From Haloprofundus halobius (GTDB lineage Archaea; Halobacteriota; Halobacteria; Halobacteriales; Haloferacaceae), in NCBI RefSeq assembly GCF_020097835.1, contig NZ_CP083666.1:124001-188000 (forward strand): a DNA stretch of 64,000 bases, given 5' to 3'. The notes under the pieces are model-generated. The model did not search any database, was not told where the DNA came from, and saw nothing but the letters and a program-made list of their open reading frames with translations. Shown piece after piece: positions 7,260 to 15,713 of this stretch (the stretch's first letter is position 1; every line of letters starts with the position of its first letter). The translations under genes and the position numbers were made by a program.

Positions 7260-8309
7260 TCAGTCCTTCGTCTCGTACGGCTCGCCGACGGAAGCGGGAA
7301 CCCGCGTCTTCCCCCACCCACCGAGTACGACGATAACGACGATGTACGGGAGCAGCTCCAGCAACTTGGCAGAGAGCTCGATGTTCAGCGTTTGAAGCTG
7401 TCCCTGCAGCATGTCGACCCCGCCGAAGAGAAGCGCCGCTGCGGCCGCACCGATCGGATTGTAGTTCCCGAACAGATAGGCGACGATGCCGAGCCATCCG
7501 CGACCGTCGACCATGGTTTGGCCGGTACCGACGAACGACGAACTGTGTGCGAGTAACACGGCACCGCCGAGGCCCGCCATCGCCCCCGAGAATATCACCG
7601 TCGCGTAGCGAACGCGGTTGACGTCGATACCGGCTGTATCGAGCGCCTCCGGGTTCTCACCCGCCGCCTGAATCCAGTAGCCGTAGTTCGTTCGGTAGAG
7701 GAACACCCACGAGCCGACCACGACAAGGGCGGTGAGCCACACGAGCGGCGACTGGTCGAAGACGATTCGCCCGAGATACGGTATCTCGCTGAGACCCGGC
7801 ACGGTCAGCCGCCCGACGCTGGGGATTCGGGGGCTGTTTCTGGACCCCCAGATAACGGACGCCGTAAACGGTGCGAGGCCGAGAGCGATGAACCAAACGC
7901 CGAGGCCGGCGACGATTTGGTCGGCCTTGTACCGAATCAACAGGACGGCGAACAGCACCGCCAGCACCGTCGTGAGCGCCGTCGCGAACGCGATTCCGGC
8001 CCACGCGTGGACGGCCCCGCTACCGCCCGCGAAGTACGTCCCGACCGCCGCGAAGAACGCGCCGAATATCATGAACCCCTCGAGCCCAATGTTGAACACG
8101 CCGCTCTTCTCGGCGTACAGGCCGCCAATCGCCGCGAGCGTGATGGGGGCTGCCAACTCCATCGACCGGGCGACGTACCCGACCGTGAAGATGCGGTCGA
8201 GCGGGACGTCGAACGCGACCGTCGCCACCACGCCGACGGCGAGCGCCGCGACGACGGCGAGGCCGACCAGCCTGACTCGTCTGCGACCGGCGTACTCGAC
8301 GACGCTCAT
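7260..8309 (-). CDS. ABC importer permease 2, BMP/nucleoside type
   Basis: 349 residues with about nine hydrophobic segments; the cytoplasmic coupling region around GENPEALDTAGIDVNRVRY and the early EKSGVFNIGLEGFM motif are typical of BPD_transp_2 permeases partnered with Med/BMP lipoproteins (NupQ/BmpC-like in bacteria; similar systems are labelled TsgC in haloarchaea). It forms half of the membrane channel with the permease encoded upstream, whose 3' end overlaps this start by 4 bp. Last gene of a four-gene minus-strand operon. Substrate probably a nucleoside or sugar; not decidable here. Confidence 0.88.
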   Translation of the reverse strand: MSVVEYAGRRRVRLVGLAVVAALAVGVVATVAFDVPLDRIFTVGYVARSMELAAPITLAAIGGLYAEKSGVFNIGLEGFMIFGAFFAAVGTYFAGGSGAVHAWAGIAFATALTTVLAVLFAVLLIRYKADQIVAGLGVWFIALGLAPFTASVIWGSRNSPRIPSVGRLTVPGLSEIPYLGRIVFDQSPLVWLTALVVVGSWVFLYRTNYGYWIQAAGENPEALDTAGIDVNRVRYATVIFSGAMAGLGGAVLLAHSSSFVGTGQTMVDGRGWLGIVAYLFGNYNPIGAAAAALLFGGVDMLQGQLQTLNIELSAKLLELLPYIVVIVVLGGWGKTRVPASVGEPYETKD

Positions 8310-9439
8310 TCGTCTTCACCTCCGTAATCGGCTCGGCGTGCGGCCATGCGGAACAGTTCCGGAACGGCCACGAAGAGAATGACGATTCCGACGATACCGT
8401 CGATGAGTTGAACGGGTACGTCACTGTAGATCTGAATGTACGACGTCGCCGAATTGAGGCCGCCGAACAGTAGCCCCGCCGGAACGACGCCGAGCGGATT
8501 GTTCGCCGCGAGCAGACTCACCGCGATCGCGTCGTATCCGTACGTGTGGATACTCGCCGGTTCGAGAAACCTCCCTTGGTACATAATGACGAAGAGCGCG
8601 CTCGCGAGTCCGGCGACCGCACCGGAGAACGTCATCGTCGCGACGACGTTTCGCTTCGCGTCCACGCCGGAGTACACCGCGGCCGACGCTTGGTAGCCGC
8701 TCGTCATCATGTCGTAGCCGAAGCGTGTTCGCGTCATGACGACGGCGACGACCGCGACGAGAGCGAGCGTGAGGACGAGTCCGATGACCGAGAACCCCGA
8801 CTCGCCGAAGACGACCGGCGGGAGTCCGACGCTGGCCGGAAGCGGCTCGGTCTGGACGTTCGTCGATCCCGCCTCCCGGAACGGGTTCGTAATCAGCCAA
8901 CTGACGGCGCCGATTGCGATGAAATTCAGCATTATCGTCGTGATTATCTCGTTCGCGTCGGCGTACGCCTTCAACACGCCGGGGAGCGCGCCGTACAATC
9001 CGCCACTGACGGCGGCGGCGACGGTTCCGATGAGCATCAGACCGACCCCGCCGAGACCCCCGCTCGGCAGGTACGGAGCCGCCCAAAGTATGGACATGGC
9101 GCAGGCGAGTCCACCGACGACGAACTGGCCTTGGACGCCGATGTTGAATACGCCCGCTCTGAACGCGATCGCGACGGCGACGCCGGTCACGATGAAGAAC
9201 GTCGATAGTCGCAGCGTTCGCGCCAGCATTCGCTCGCTTCCGATCGCTCCAACGATCAAGTTGTTCAGGAAGACTACCGGATTGTGCCCCGCGGCGGCGA
9301 CCATGAGGAGGCCGAGGAGAATCGCCACGAGTATCGACACGAGCGCGATGCCGAAGCGTTCCAGCACCGTGGCGTCGAACAGTCGGTCGCCGACGCGGTC
9401 CAGAAGCGACCGAGCGCCGGATTCGTCGGTCGAACTCAC
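8306..9439 (-). CDS. ABC importer permease 1, BMP/nucleoside type
   Basis: 377 residues, a polytopic BPD_transp_2 permease. It contains the family motif GVFNIGVQGQFVVGG early and a coupling segment GYQASAAVYSGVDAKRNVV, plus an extended N-terminus with a cytoplasmic stretch before the first helix, as in NupP-type subunits. Its start overlaps the ATPase stop by 4 bp and its stop overlaps the next permease start, so the two permeases and the ATPase are translationally coupled. It forms a heterodimeric channel with the permease at 7260-8309. Confidence 0.88.
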   Translation of the reverse strand: MSSTDESGARSLLDRVGDRLFDATVLERFGIALVSILVAILLGLLMVAAAGHNPVVFLNNLIVGAIGSERMLARTLRLSTFFIVTGVAVAIAFRAGVFNIGVQGQFVVGGLACAMSILWAAPYLPSGGLGGVGLMLIGTVAAAVSGGLYGALPGVLKAYADANEIITTIMLNFIAIGAVSWLITNPFREAGSTNVQTEPLPASVGLPPVVFGESGFSVIGLVLTLALVAVVAVVMTRTRFGYDMMTSGYQASAAVYSGVDAKRNVVATMTFSGAVAGLASALFVIMYQGRFLEPASIHTYGYDAIAVSLLAANNPLGVVPAGLLFGGLNSATSYIQIYSDVPVQLIDGIVGIVILFVAVPELFRMAARRADYGGEDE

Positions 9440-11061
9440 GTCTCGGCCCCGCTGCTCGACTCGTCTCCGGACATCCCGCCCGTAGACACCTTGTCCTCGG
9501 GGCCTCCGTCCTCGGACGCGTCGCCCTCGTCGTCGAGGCGTTGTCCGGCCATCAGGAGGCCGAGTTCCTCCTCGGTCACTTCGCTCGGGTCCACCGTGTC
9601 GATGAACTCGCCTTCGTACATGACCGCGATTCGGTCCGAGAGCTTCTGGATTTCCTCCAACTTCGAGGAGACGACGACGAGCGCGAGTCCCTCGTCGCGG
9701 AGTTCGGTCAACCGTTCGTGAATGAACTCTATCGACCCGATATCCACGCCGCGAGTCGGTTGGGAGGCGACCAACACGTCCGGGTCATGGCCGAGCTCCC
9801 GACCGACGATGAACTTCTGTTGGTTTCCGCCCGACAGGGACTCCGCTTCGCTGTCGGGGTTCGGCGGTTGCACGTCGAACTCCTCAATGATCTCCTCGGT
9901 GTGTTCACGAACGGCCCCCCAATCGAGGAAGCCGCCGTTCGCGAACGGCTCTATCGTCTGATTTCCGAGCAGTCCGTTTTCGACCAGGTCGTACTCCATC
10001 ACCAGCCCCTCGACGTGGCGGTCTTCGGGAACGTAGGCGATACCCGCCTCGATTCGGTCGCGCCTCGACGCCGCCGAGATGTCGTCGCCGTCGAATCGGA
10101 CGACGCCCGAACTGAGGGTTCGGAGACCCGTGAGGGCTTCGACCAACTCGGTCTGTCCGTTCCCCTGAACCCCCGCGATGCCGAGAATTTCGCCCTCCCT
10201 GACCGAGAGACTCACCTCCGAGACCTTTTCGAGGCCGCGGTCTCCGGTGACCCGGAGATTCTCGGCTTCGAGGACCGGTTCACCGATCGTCGTCTCGCGG
10301 GCGTCGCTATCGAACAGGACGTTTCGACCGACCATCATCCGTGCGAGTTCCGCCTCGGACGTCTCGGAAGCGGATACCGTCCCGACCGCGTTGCCGTCGC
10401 GGAGAACGGTGATATCGTCGGCGACCGCCAACGCTTCGTCGAGTTTGTGCGAGATGAAGATGAGAGAGCGGCCGTCCGCTCTGAGGTCCTCCATGAGCTC
10501 GATGAGGCCGTCCACCTCCTGCGGCGTGAGGACGGCCGTCGGTTCGTCGAGAATGAGGATGTCGGCCCCGCGGTAGAGACTCTTGACGATTTCGACGCGC
10601 TGTCTCGTCCCGAGGTCGAGTTCCCTGACGGGGGTGTCGAGATGTTCGCCGACGTCGAACCCGTAGCGGGCGCTGATGGCTTCGATGTCTTCTCGCGCGC
10701 GCTCTTCGTCGACGAACCCGTTCTTTACCGGCTCGTGGCCGAGAATGACGTTTTGCAGGACGGTCATCGGCATCACGAGCTGGAAGTGCTGGTGAATCAT
10801 GCCGACTCCCGCGTCCATCGCGTCCCGCGGAGTGTCGAACGACCGTTCCTCGCCGTCGACGTGTATCGTCCCCTCGTTCTGGTCGTAGAGACCGTAGAGA
10901 ATGCTCATCAGCGTGGTCTTTCCGGACCCGTTCTCGCCGATGAGCGCGTGAATCGACCCCGCCTCTAGGGTGAAATCGACGCTGTCGTTCGCGACGACGT
11001 CGTCGAACCGCTTGGTGATTCCCACTAATCTCACGGCCGGTGGTGTGCTGTTCGCAGTCAT
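9436..11061 (-). CDS. ABC importer ATPase with two nucleotide-binding domains
   Basis: 541 residues containing two fused ABC domains as in sugar/nucleoside importers (RbsA/NupO class). Domain 1: Walker A GENGSGKTTLM (about 40-50), a weak signature LDLGTRQRVEIV and Walker B ILILDEPTAVLT. Domain 2: degenerate Walker A GVQGNGQTEL, strong signature LSGGNQQKFIVG (about 409-420) and Walker B region VLVASQPTRGVD, where Ser-Gln replaces Asp-Glu. Such asymmetry is normal for this class, in which only one composite site is fully active. It powers the two permeases encoded immediately downstream. Confidence 0.92.
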   Translation of the reverse strand: MTANSTPPAVRLVGITKRFDDVVANDSVDFTLEAGSIHALIGENGSGKTTLMSILYGLYDQNEGTIHVDGEERSFDTPRDAMDAGVGMIHQHFQLVMPMTVLQNVILGHEPVKNGFVDEERAREDIEAISARYGFDVGEHLDTPVRELDLGTRQRVEIVKSLYRGADILILDEPTAVLTPQEVDGLIELMEDLRADGRSLIFISHKLDEALAVADDITVLRDGNAVGTVSASETSEAELARMMVGRNVLFDSDARETTIGEPVLEAENLRVTGDRGLEKVSEVSLSVREGEILGIAGVQGNGQTELVEALTGLRTLSSGVVRFDGDDISAASRRDRIEAGIAYVPEDRHVEGLVMEYDLVENGLLGNQTIEPFANGGFLDWGAVREHTEEIIEEFDVQPPNPDSEAESLSGGNQQKFIVGRELGHDPDVLVASQPTRGVDIGSIEFIHERLTELRDEGLALVVVSSKLEEIQKLSDRIAVMYEGEFIDTVDPSEVTEEELGLLMAGQRLDDEGDASEDGGPEDKVSTGGMSGDESSSGAET

Positions 11062-11135
11062 AGTACGCTCGTGTTAGTCATGATACTCTCTGTTGAACGT
11101 GAGCACAGCTGTCGGCTGAAAAGCTGCTCTCCCAG

Positions 11136-12266
11136 CTAGCACCCGGTCGGACCACACTCGAAGTCGATCTCGCCGTTGATGATGGCGTCCTTCGCGTCCT
11201 GGATGTTCTGATCGAGCGAGTCGGGCATGTCGCCGTCGAACGCCTGGCCGGTCACCCAGTCGATCTGTCCGCCTTCCGTGGAGAGGTTCTGTTCTCCCTG
11301 TACGCTATCCCACTCGTCGTTGACGACGGCTTTCGCGACCTCGTACGTCGCCTCGTTGAGAGCTTTGATGGCGGAACCGAGGATGACGTCCTGATAGCTG
11401 TCGAACGCGACCGACTGGTCGCTGTCGACGCCGATCGCGAACCGGTTGCTATCGTCCGCGGCTTGGAACGCCCCTTCGCCTGCGGCCGACGCCGCGTGCC
11501 AGACGATGTCGGCCCCGCTATCGAACTGCGAAACGGCCTGGTCGTTGACGCCCGATGGATCGCTGAAACTGCCGCCGTAGCCGGTGAGCACCTCGATGCT
11601 GTCGTCCACCCACTCGACGCCCTGTATGTACGACGCTTCGAACGCCTTGATGAGGGGAATCTCCTCACCGCCGACGAAGCCGACGGTGCTCTCGTCGGGG
11701 TTCGTCGAACTCCCCTCGTGTTCGATCTCTTCGTGCGTCAGCGTCCCGGCACCGACACCGGCGAGGAACGACATCTCGTGGTTCATCTCGATCCATCCCG
11801 AGACGTTGGGTTCCTCGACGACGTTGTTGATGAGCATCCAGTTGACGTCGGGGTACTCGGGGGCGTTTTCCCGCAGTGGGTCCGTGTGCTGGTCGGCGAC
11901 CAGCACTATCAGGTCGGGGCCGGCTTCGGCGGCGTCGGCCTGCCGCTCGGCGTACGCGCCTTGGTTCGTCTCCTCGACCTGATTGATGTCGATGTCCCAC
12001 TCCTCGGCCGCGTCTTCGAGTCCCGAGAGCGCGTTGTCGTTGAACGCTTGGTCGTCGAAGCCCGCTGGACTCGAAATAATCGTTATCTGGTACCCGCCGC
12101 CGCCTCCACCGCCGCCTCCGCCGCCGCTCAGACAACCGGACAGCGATAATCCGCCGACCGCCGCTGCTCCTGCCACTCCCGACCGGAGGAACGATCGGCG
12201 GTCGACTGCAGATATCTCGGTGTCCGAGTCTCTGTGACTACACCCAGCTTTCCTGTGAGGAATCAT
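11136..12266 (-). CDS. BMP-family substrate-binding lipoprotein
   Basis: 376 residues. The N-terminus has a Tat signal DRRSFLRSGVAGAAAVGG followed by a lipobox LSLSGC, then a poly-glycine linker of about 12 residues, so it is an exported lipid-anchored protein. The body (ITIISSPAGFDDQAFNDNAL, LIVLVADQHTDPL, IVWHAASAAGEGAF, AIGVDSDQ) is a Bmp/Med type I binding protein, family ligands being nucleosides or sugars. It is first in the importer operon, 74 bp upstream of the ATPase gene. In Haloferax, related proteins named TsgA are tied to sugar uptake, so a sugar is as likely as a nucleoside. Confidence 0.9.
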   Translation of the reverse strand: MIPHRKAGCSHRDSDTEISAVDRRSFLRSGVAGAAAVGGLSLSGCLSGGGGGGGGGGGYQITIISSPAGFDDQAFNDNALSGLEDAAEEWDIDINQVEETNQGAYAERQADAAEAGPDLIVLVADQHTDPLRENAPEYPDVNWMLINNVVEEPNVSGWIEMNHEMSFLAGVGAGTLTHEEIEHEGSSTNPDESTVGFVGGEEIPLIKAFEASYIQGVEWVDDSIEVLTGYGGSFSDPSGVNDQAVSQFDSGADIVWHAASAAGEGAFQAADDSNRFAIGVDSDQSVAFDSYQDVILGSAIKALNEATYEVAKAVVNDEWDSVQGEQNLSTEGGQIDWVTGQAFDGDMPDSLDQNIQDAKDAIINGEIDFECGPTGC

Positions 12267-12551
12267 ACACCTATCAACTGCAATTCGAGTATATGGCTCT
12301 ATGCACTATCAACAATATTGCCGCATGTTTGACATCTATTCACCGAAGCCGCCACCGAGAAGTAAGTCCACTCTCTCCTGAACATCCGACATAATCCGTT
12401 ACTTGAAATCATTCAGATAAATATTTCCACAACGACAAATAACCCTGCCCTCTCCGGCCATTATCAAACAGGGAGACGGTGCGAGATTCACGGGAAGTGT
12501 CCGCTGAGACCGGTGAATTCCCGTCGCTCATGGCTCACCTACCTACAGGCG
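12267..12551. other. AT-rich promoter region of the importer operon
   Basis: The stretch next to 12267 is clearly AT-rich (CAACAATATTGCCGC near 12309, GATAAATATTTCC near 12416). It separates the oxidoreductase stop from the binding-protein start; with 285 bp between them the two genes are probably separate transcripts. No coding frame was found. Confidence 0.4.
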
Positions 12552-13808
12552 CTACGGTCGGTCACCCGTCGATTCGGTCGGGTACGGATCGAATTCTCCG
12601 CGGGCGGGCGCGGGAATATACCCCTCTAAATCGATATCGGCGAACTCGACACGTTCTCCGCGTTCGGCAGCGAGGTACGAGGCCATACAGAGTTCGACGA
12701 CCTCCAGTCCGTCGTGGAGATCCTCGCGTGCGTTCTCGCCCGCACGGAACGCGGAAACGACGTGGCGGTTCTGGTCTAAATATCCGTACGTCGTCACCTC
12801 GTCGGGGATGACGGCCATCTCCCCTTGAGTCGCCTGCTGTTTCTCGACCACGTAGCCCGCGTCGTCCTCCGCATCGGACGAGACGAAGATACCGACGCCG
12901 GATTCGAGCGTGTTGACGTTCCCCGAGTACTCCGGGCCGAGAAGTTCGATGGTTATTCGGAGTCCGGAACCGACGAAACACCACGAGTTCGTGGACTCCG
13001 CGACGACGACTTCCCCGTCGTCGGTTTCGTAGAACACCGTCGCGTGGGCGTAGTCCTCGGTCGGCTCCGACTGGAAATCGACGCCGAAATCCGCCGCGAG
13101 TCGGTTCGCGTACTCCTCACGCGTCCATTTCAGCGTCGAGAGGTCACAGGTGACCGCGAGCGGCGTCAAATCGTCACCCATCGTCGATTCGAGCAGGTGT
13201 TTATTGACCTTGTGGGAGTGGCACATCATGTCGCTCAGAACGCCCCCACCTTGTTTCTCCCCTTGCCAAAACCACGCCGAGTGCGGTCCCGCATGCTCCT
13301 CAGCCGAGCGCGCGAGGTAGGGCCGACCCGTAGCCTCAGCGCTGTCCCACAGCAGCGCTTTGACCGTCTCCACGCCGGGCATGTAGACCTGATTCTCGAG
13401 ATACGCGTGGGCGACGTCGATCGACTCGACTAACTCGACGACTCGCTTGGCCTCCGTGAGATTGCGTGCGAGGGGTTTTTCGATGGCAATCCCATCGAGG
13501 TGGGCACCGTCTTCGACTGTACTGACGATCTCTTCGACCGTCTCGAGGCGGGTGAAGTTCGGACTGGTAACCCAGATCGCGTCCACGTCCGGATCTCGGG
13601 TGAGATCGCCGACCGACTCGTGGACTGTCGCGTCACCACACTCGTACGCCTCGAGTTTCTCTGCAACGGCCTCGGCCTTGCTTCGGGTGGGATTCATCAC
13701 GCCGGCCGCGTGGGCGTGGCGAATCCCGCGCAGCGTCTCGGAGTGGAACGTGTCCGTGATGAATCCGGCACCGACAAACCCGATTCCGAGTGAATCGTTC
13801 GCTGACAT
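12552..13808 (-). CDS. Gfo/Idh/MocA-family oxidoreductase
   Basis: 418 residues from the ATG at 13808 (MSANDSLGIGFVGAGFITD); the 18 codons upstream read as untranslated leader. The Rossmann GFVGAGF motif for NAD(P) is at the N-terminus, with the family EKPLARN motif (catalytic Lys) near residue 120 and a C-terminal alpha/beta substrate domain including HSAWFWQGEKQGGGVLSD. Members oxidise or reduce sugars, inositols and derivatives. The gene lies upstream of the BMP-type importer on the same strand, which fits a sugar or polyol catabolic link; that link is inference. Confidence 0.85.
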   Translation of the reverse strand: MSANDSLGIGFVGAGFITDTFHSETLRGIRHAHAAGVMNPTRSKAEAVAEKLEAYECGDATVHESVGDLTRDPDVDAIWVTSPNFTRLETVEEIVSTVEDGAHLDGIAIEKPLARNLTEAKRVVELVESIDVAHAYLENQVYMPGVETVKALLWDSAEATGRPYLARSAEEHAGPHSAWFWQGEKQGGGVLSDMMCHSHKVNKHLLESTMGDDLTPLAVTCDLSTLKWTREEYANRLAADFGVDFQSEPTEDYAHATVFYETDDGEVVVAESTNSWCFVGSGLRITIELLGPEYSGNVNTLESGVGIFVSSDAEDDAGYVVEKQQATQGEMAVIPDEVTTYGYLDQNRHVVSAFRAGENAREDLHDGLEVVELCMASYLAAERGERVEFADIDLEGYIPAPARGEFDPYPTESTGDRP

Positions 13809-14036
13809 GTGCTCGGTGAGCAATCGCCATCGACAATATAAATAGCTTGACACGCCGCTCATCCTGTCTCCTTGCGCGTATTCGCCCCGTATTCACCACG
13901 GTCGATACGAACTGTTCGGCCACTAGCAGAGGTGGTGCTGGACGTGGAGCGAAATGGGACGACGGTCCATCTTAATTCAAGCAGGGAATCCCGCCCTTTA
14001 GGGCGGGAGGGAATGCGACACGGTACTGACCACCCG

Positions 14037-14174
14037 CTACTCGGCGGTCGGGCCGGAATCCAACTCCCGTTGCGCGTGGAGTAGCATCCCCCGCCACGTT
14101 AGGCCGTGGCGCTTCTTCGTCTCTTTCAGACTCTCGTACTGTTCCTCGTCTACTTCGATGTTGATGTTCTTCAC
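14037..14174 (-). CDS. 45-aa protein in the tnpA position of the TnpB element
   Basis: GTG start at 14174, stop TAG at 14037-14039. Product MKNINIEVDEEQYESLKETK, then KRHGLTWRGMLLHA, ending DSGPTAE. The strand plus helix-helix outline resembles a short ribbon-helix-helix DNA-binding protein. It diverges from tnpB with only 54 bp between starts, exactly where IS605 elements have tnpA. Similar mini-ORFs accompany other haloarchaeal IS1341-type elements to my knowledge. A role in repressing tnpB or assisting mobilisation is inference. Confidence 0.65.
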   Translation of the reverse strand: MKNINIEVDEEQYESLKETKKRHGLTWRGMLLHAQRELDSGPTAE

Positions 14175-14228
14175 GTCTCATGGTTTGTGACCGACGGTGG
14201 TAAGTGTGACTAACACTATTGTAACATT

Positions 14229-15464
14229 GTGTCCGAGACGGTGACGAAGACGCTACAGGCCACGCTCGCAACTCCCACCACGGGCAAAGAGCAACGCCTA
14301 CAGCGACTCTTGGACACCTACCGCAACGCACTCCACGACGCCTTCGACAACAGGGCAGATACAATGTCTGCCGTCAACGACATTGTAACGCCCTACGACC
14401 TGCCGTACCAAGCCAAAGACGCGCTCAAATCCTACGTCCCGAAACTCCGCCGGACGTATCACGCCGAGGAGTTAGACGACGAGCACCCGCTTCGACTTGT
14501 CAATCGGGCCGCGAAGTTCGACTACTCGGAGGAGCGCGAACACGGCTTCGTGTGGCAAGCCCCGCAACCCGGTCACGGGACGAACTTTTGGATTCCGCTC
14601 CGTATCAACCCCGAACAGGAATTCCAGTGGTTCGACCTGCTCTCCGAGGACGCGAAGGCAGGTGAGTTGCGGCTACAGCGACATCGCACGTCGTGGGAGT
14701 TGCACGTCACCGTCGAATACTCGGTCGAAGAACCGACCAACTCGGACGACGAGACGTACATCGGTTTCGACGTAGGTGAGAACGCGTTGATAACGGGCTG
14801 TGCCCTCAAACGCGACGTACCACGGAAGCCGATGCTCGTCAGCGGCAGTCAATCGAGGCATCTCCGCAAAGAGATGTTCACCACACTTCGGCGGCTACAA
14901 TCGAGAGACGCCGCCGAGTGGCGTGTGGACGAACGATTCGACCACTACCAAAACGCTCTGACGGATATTGTCGAGAAAGCGTCTCGCCAAGCCGTCGAAT
15001 ACGCTCGTTCCTTCGAGAATCCCGTTATTGTCCTCGAAGACCTGTCGTACATCCGCGAGCGGTTGGACTACGGCAAGTTCATGAACCGCCGTCTTCATGC
15101 GTGGGCGTTCGCCCGGCTACAGGGTCGAATCGAAGACAAAGCGACCGAGGCAGGGATTCGAGTCGAGTACGTCAACGCAGCGTATACCTCGCAGACGTGC
15201 CACGCTTGCGGTCGGCTCGGTCGTCGGAGTCAGCAAGCGGAGTTTGTGTGTCCACACGACGACTGCCACGTATCAGAGTTCCAAGCAGACATTAACGCGG
15301 CGGCGAACATCGCCAGTCGCGCTAACCCGTGGGGAGAGAGCGTCCGTTGGGAACCCGGACGCGATGACTCGCCTCGGGATGGGAGCGCCTGTGACAGCGC
15401 CACAGTCCACCGAGAGACGAGTCCGAAAACCGGACAGATGACGCTCTCGGTGTTTTCGGACTGA
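14229..15464 (+). CDS. tnpB: TnpB RNA-guided nuclease (IS1341-type)
   Basis: 411 residues, GTG start. The split RuvC nuclease site is complete: D181 (YIGFDVGEN), E270 (VIVLEDLSY) and D354 (EFQADINAAAN). A zinc finger lies between the last two: C324, C327, C341 and C346 (TCHACG and VCPHDDC). The C-terminal tail after NPWGESVRW (from about 366) is the usual haloarchaeal extension, whose DNA probably also specifies part of the guide RNA. TnpB proteins are omega-RNA-guided DNA nucleases that keep their element in place after excision. Nothing looks broken, so activity is plausible. Confidence 0.92.
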   Translation: MSETVTKTLQATLATPTTGKEQRLQRLLDTYRNALHDAFDNRADTMSAVNDIVTPYDLPYQAKDALKSYVPKLRRTYHAEELDDEHPLRLVNRAAKFDYSEEREHGFVWQAPQPGHGTNFWIPLRINPEQEFQWFDLLSEDAKAGELRLQRHRTSWELHVTVEYSVEEPTNSDDETYIGFDVGENALITGCALKRDVPRKPMLVSGSQSRHLRKEMFTTLRRLQSRDAAEWRVDERFDHYQNALTDIVEKASRQAVEYARSFENPVIVLEDLSYIRERLDYGKFMNRRLHAWAFARLQGRIEDKATEAGIRVEYVNAAYTSQTCHACGRLGRRSQQAEFVCPHDDCHVSEFQADINAAANIASRANPWGESVRWEPGRDDSPRDGSACDSATVHRETSPKTGQMTLSVFSD

Positions 15465-15528
15465 AACCTTCCAAGCCGGATTCCCACCGTGTGGGAAGCC
15501 CCGCTGTTTACGGCGGGGAGGATGTCAC
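15350..15528 (+). ncRNA. Candidate omega RNA / sense-overlapping transcript of tnpB
   Basis: Family knowledge: TnpB guide RNAs derive from the tnpB 3' end and right terminus, and Halobacterium IS1341-type elements produce sense-overlapping transcripts there. Here two strong hairpins follow the stop codon (15482-15498 and 15500-15519); the guide would start just past the right end, about 15529. The 5' boundary given is a guess. Confidence 0.4.
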
Positions 15529-15713
15529 TGCTCGTCGTTCTCGCTCGGGTCGTCGTACTGGCTTTCGGCGTGTCGCACTCGTGGGCGGAGTAGGCGCAAA
15601 AATCGGCGGTTGGCTGACCGGATCCGATGAACAACGCCACCATCGGCGTAGTGTCCGCGGGGCGACTGCGTAGCGCATCGTCGTACCGAACGAAGTCTGG
15701 TCGTTCTCGAACC
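15529..15713. other. Intergenic flank of the TnpB element
   Basis: On the plus strand directly after the right end one frame reads LLVVLARVVVLAFGVSHSWAE then stop, which looks like the hydrophobic end of a membrane protein cut by the element, but no matching beginning is recognisable left of 13979. Otherwise nothing is seen. Confidence 0.3.

Larger units (their letters stand above)
13979..15528 (+). mobile_element. IS200/IS605-superfamily (IS1341-type) TnpB element
   Basis: Left end: perfect hairpin CCCGCCC-TTTA-GGGCGGG at 13990-14007 preceded by GGGAAT. Right end: hairpins TTCCCAC-CGT-GTGGGAA (15482-15498) and CCCCGC-N8-GCGGGG (15500-15519) followed by GAGGATGTCA. As in this superfamily there are no target duplications or terminal inverted repeats, and hairpins have the same orientation at both ends. 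Cargo is tnpB plus a small opposite-strand ORF; no Y1 transposase (tnpA) is present, so movement would need TnpA in trans. The exact cut points are estimates. Confidence 0.8.

Noticed and set aside
12085-12126. Run of CCG/CCA-type triplets as a microsatellite
   Set aside because: It encodes the poly-Gly linker behind the lipobox of the binding protein, common in haloarchaeal lipoproteins.
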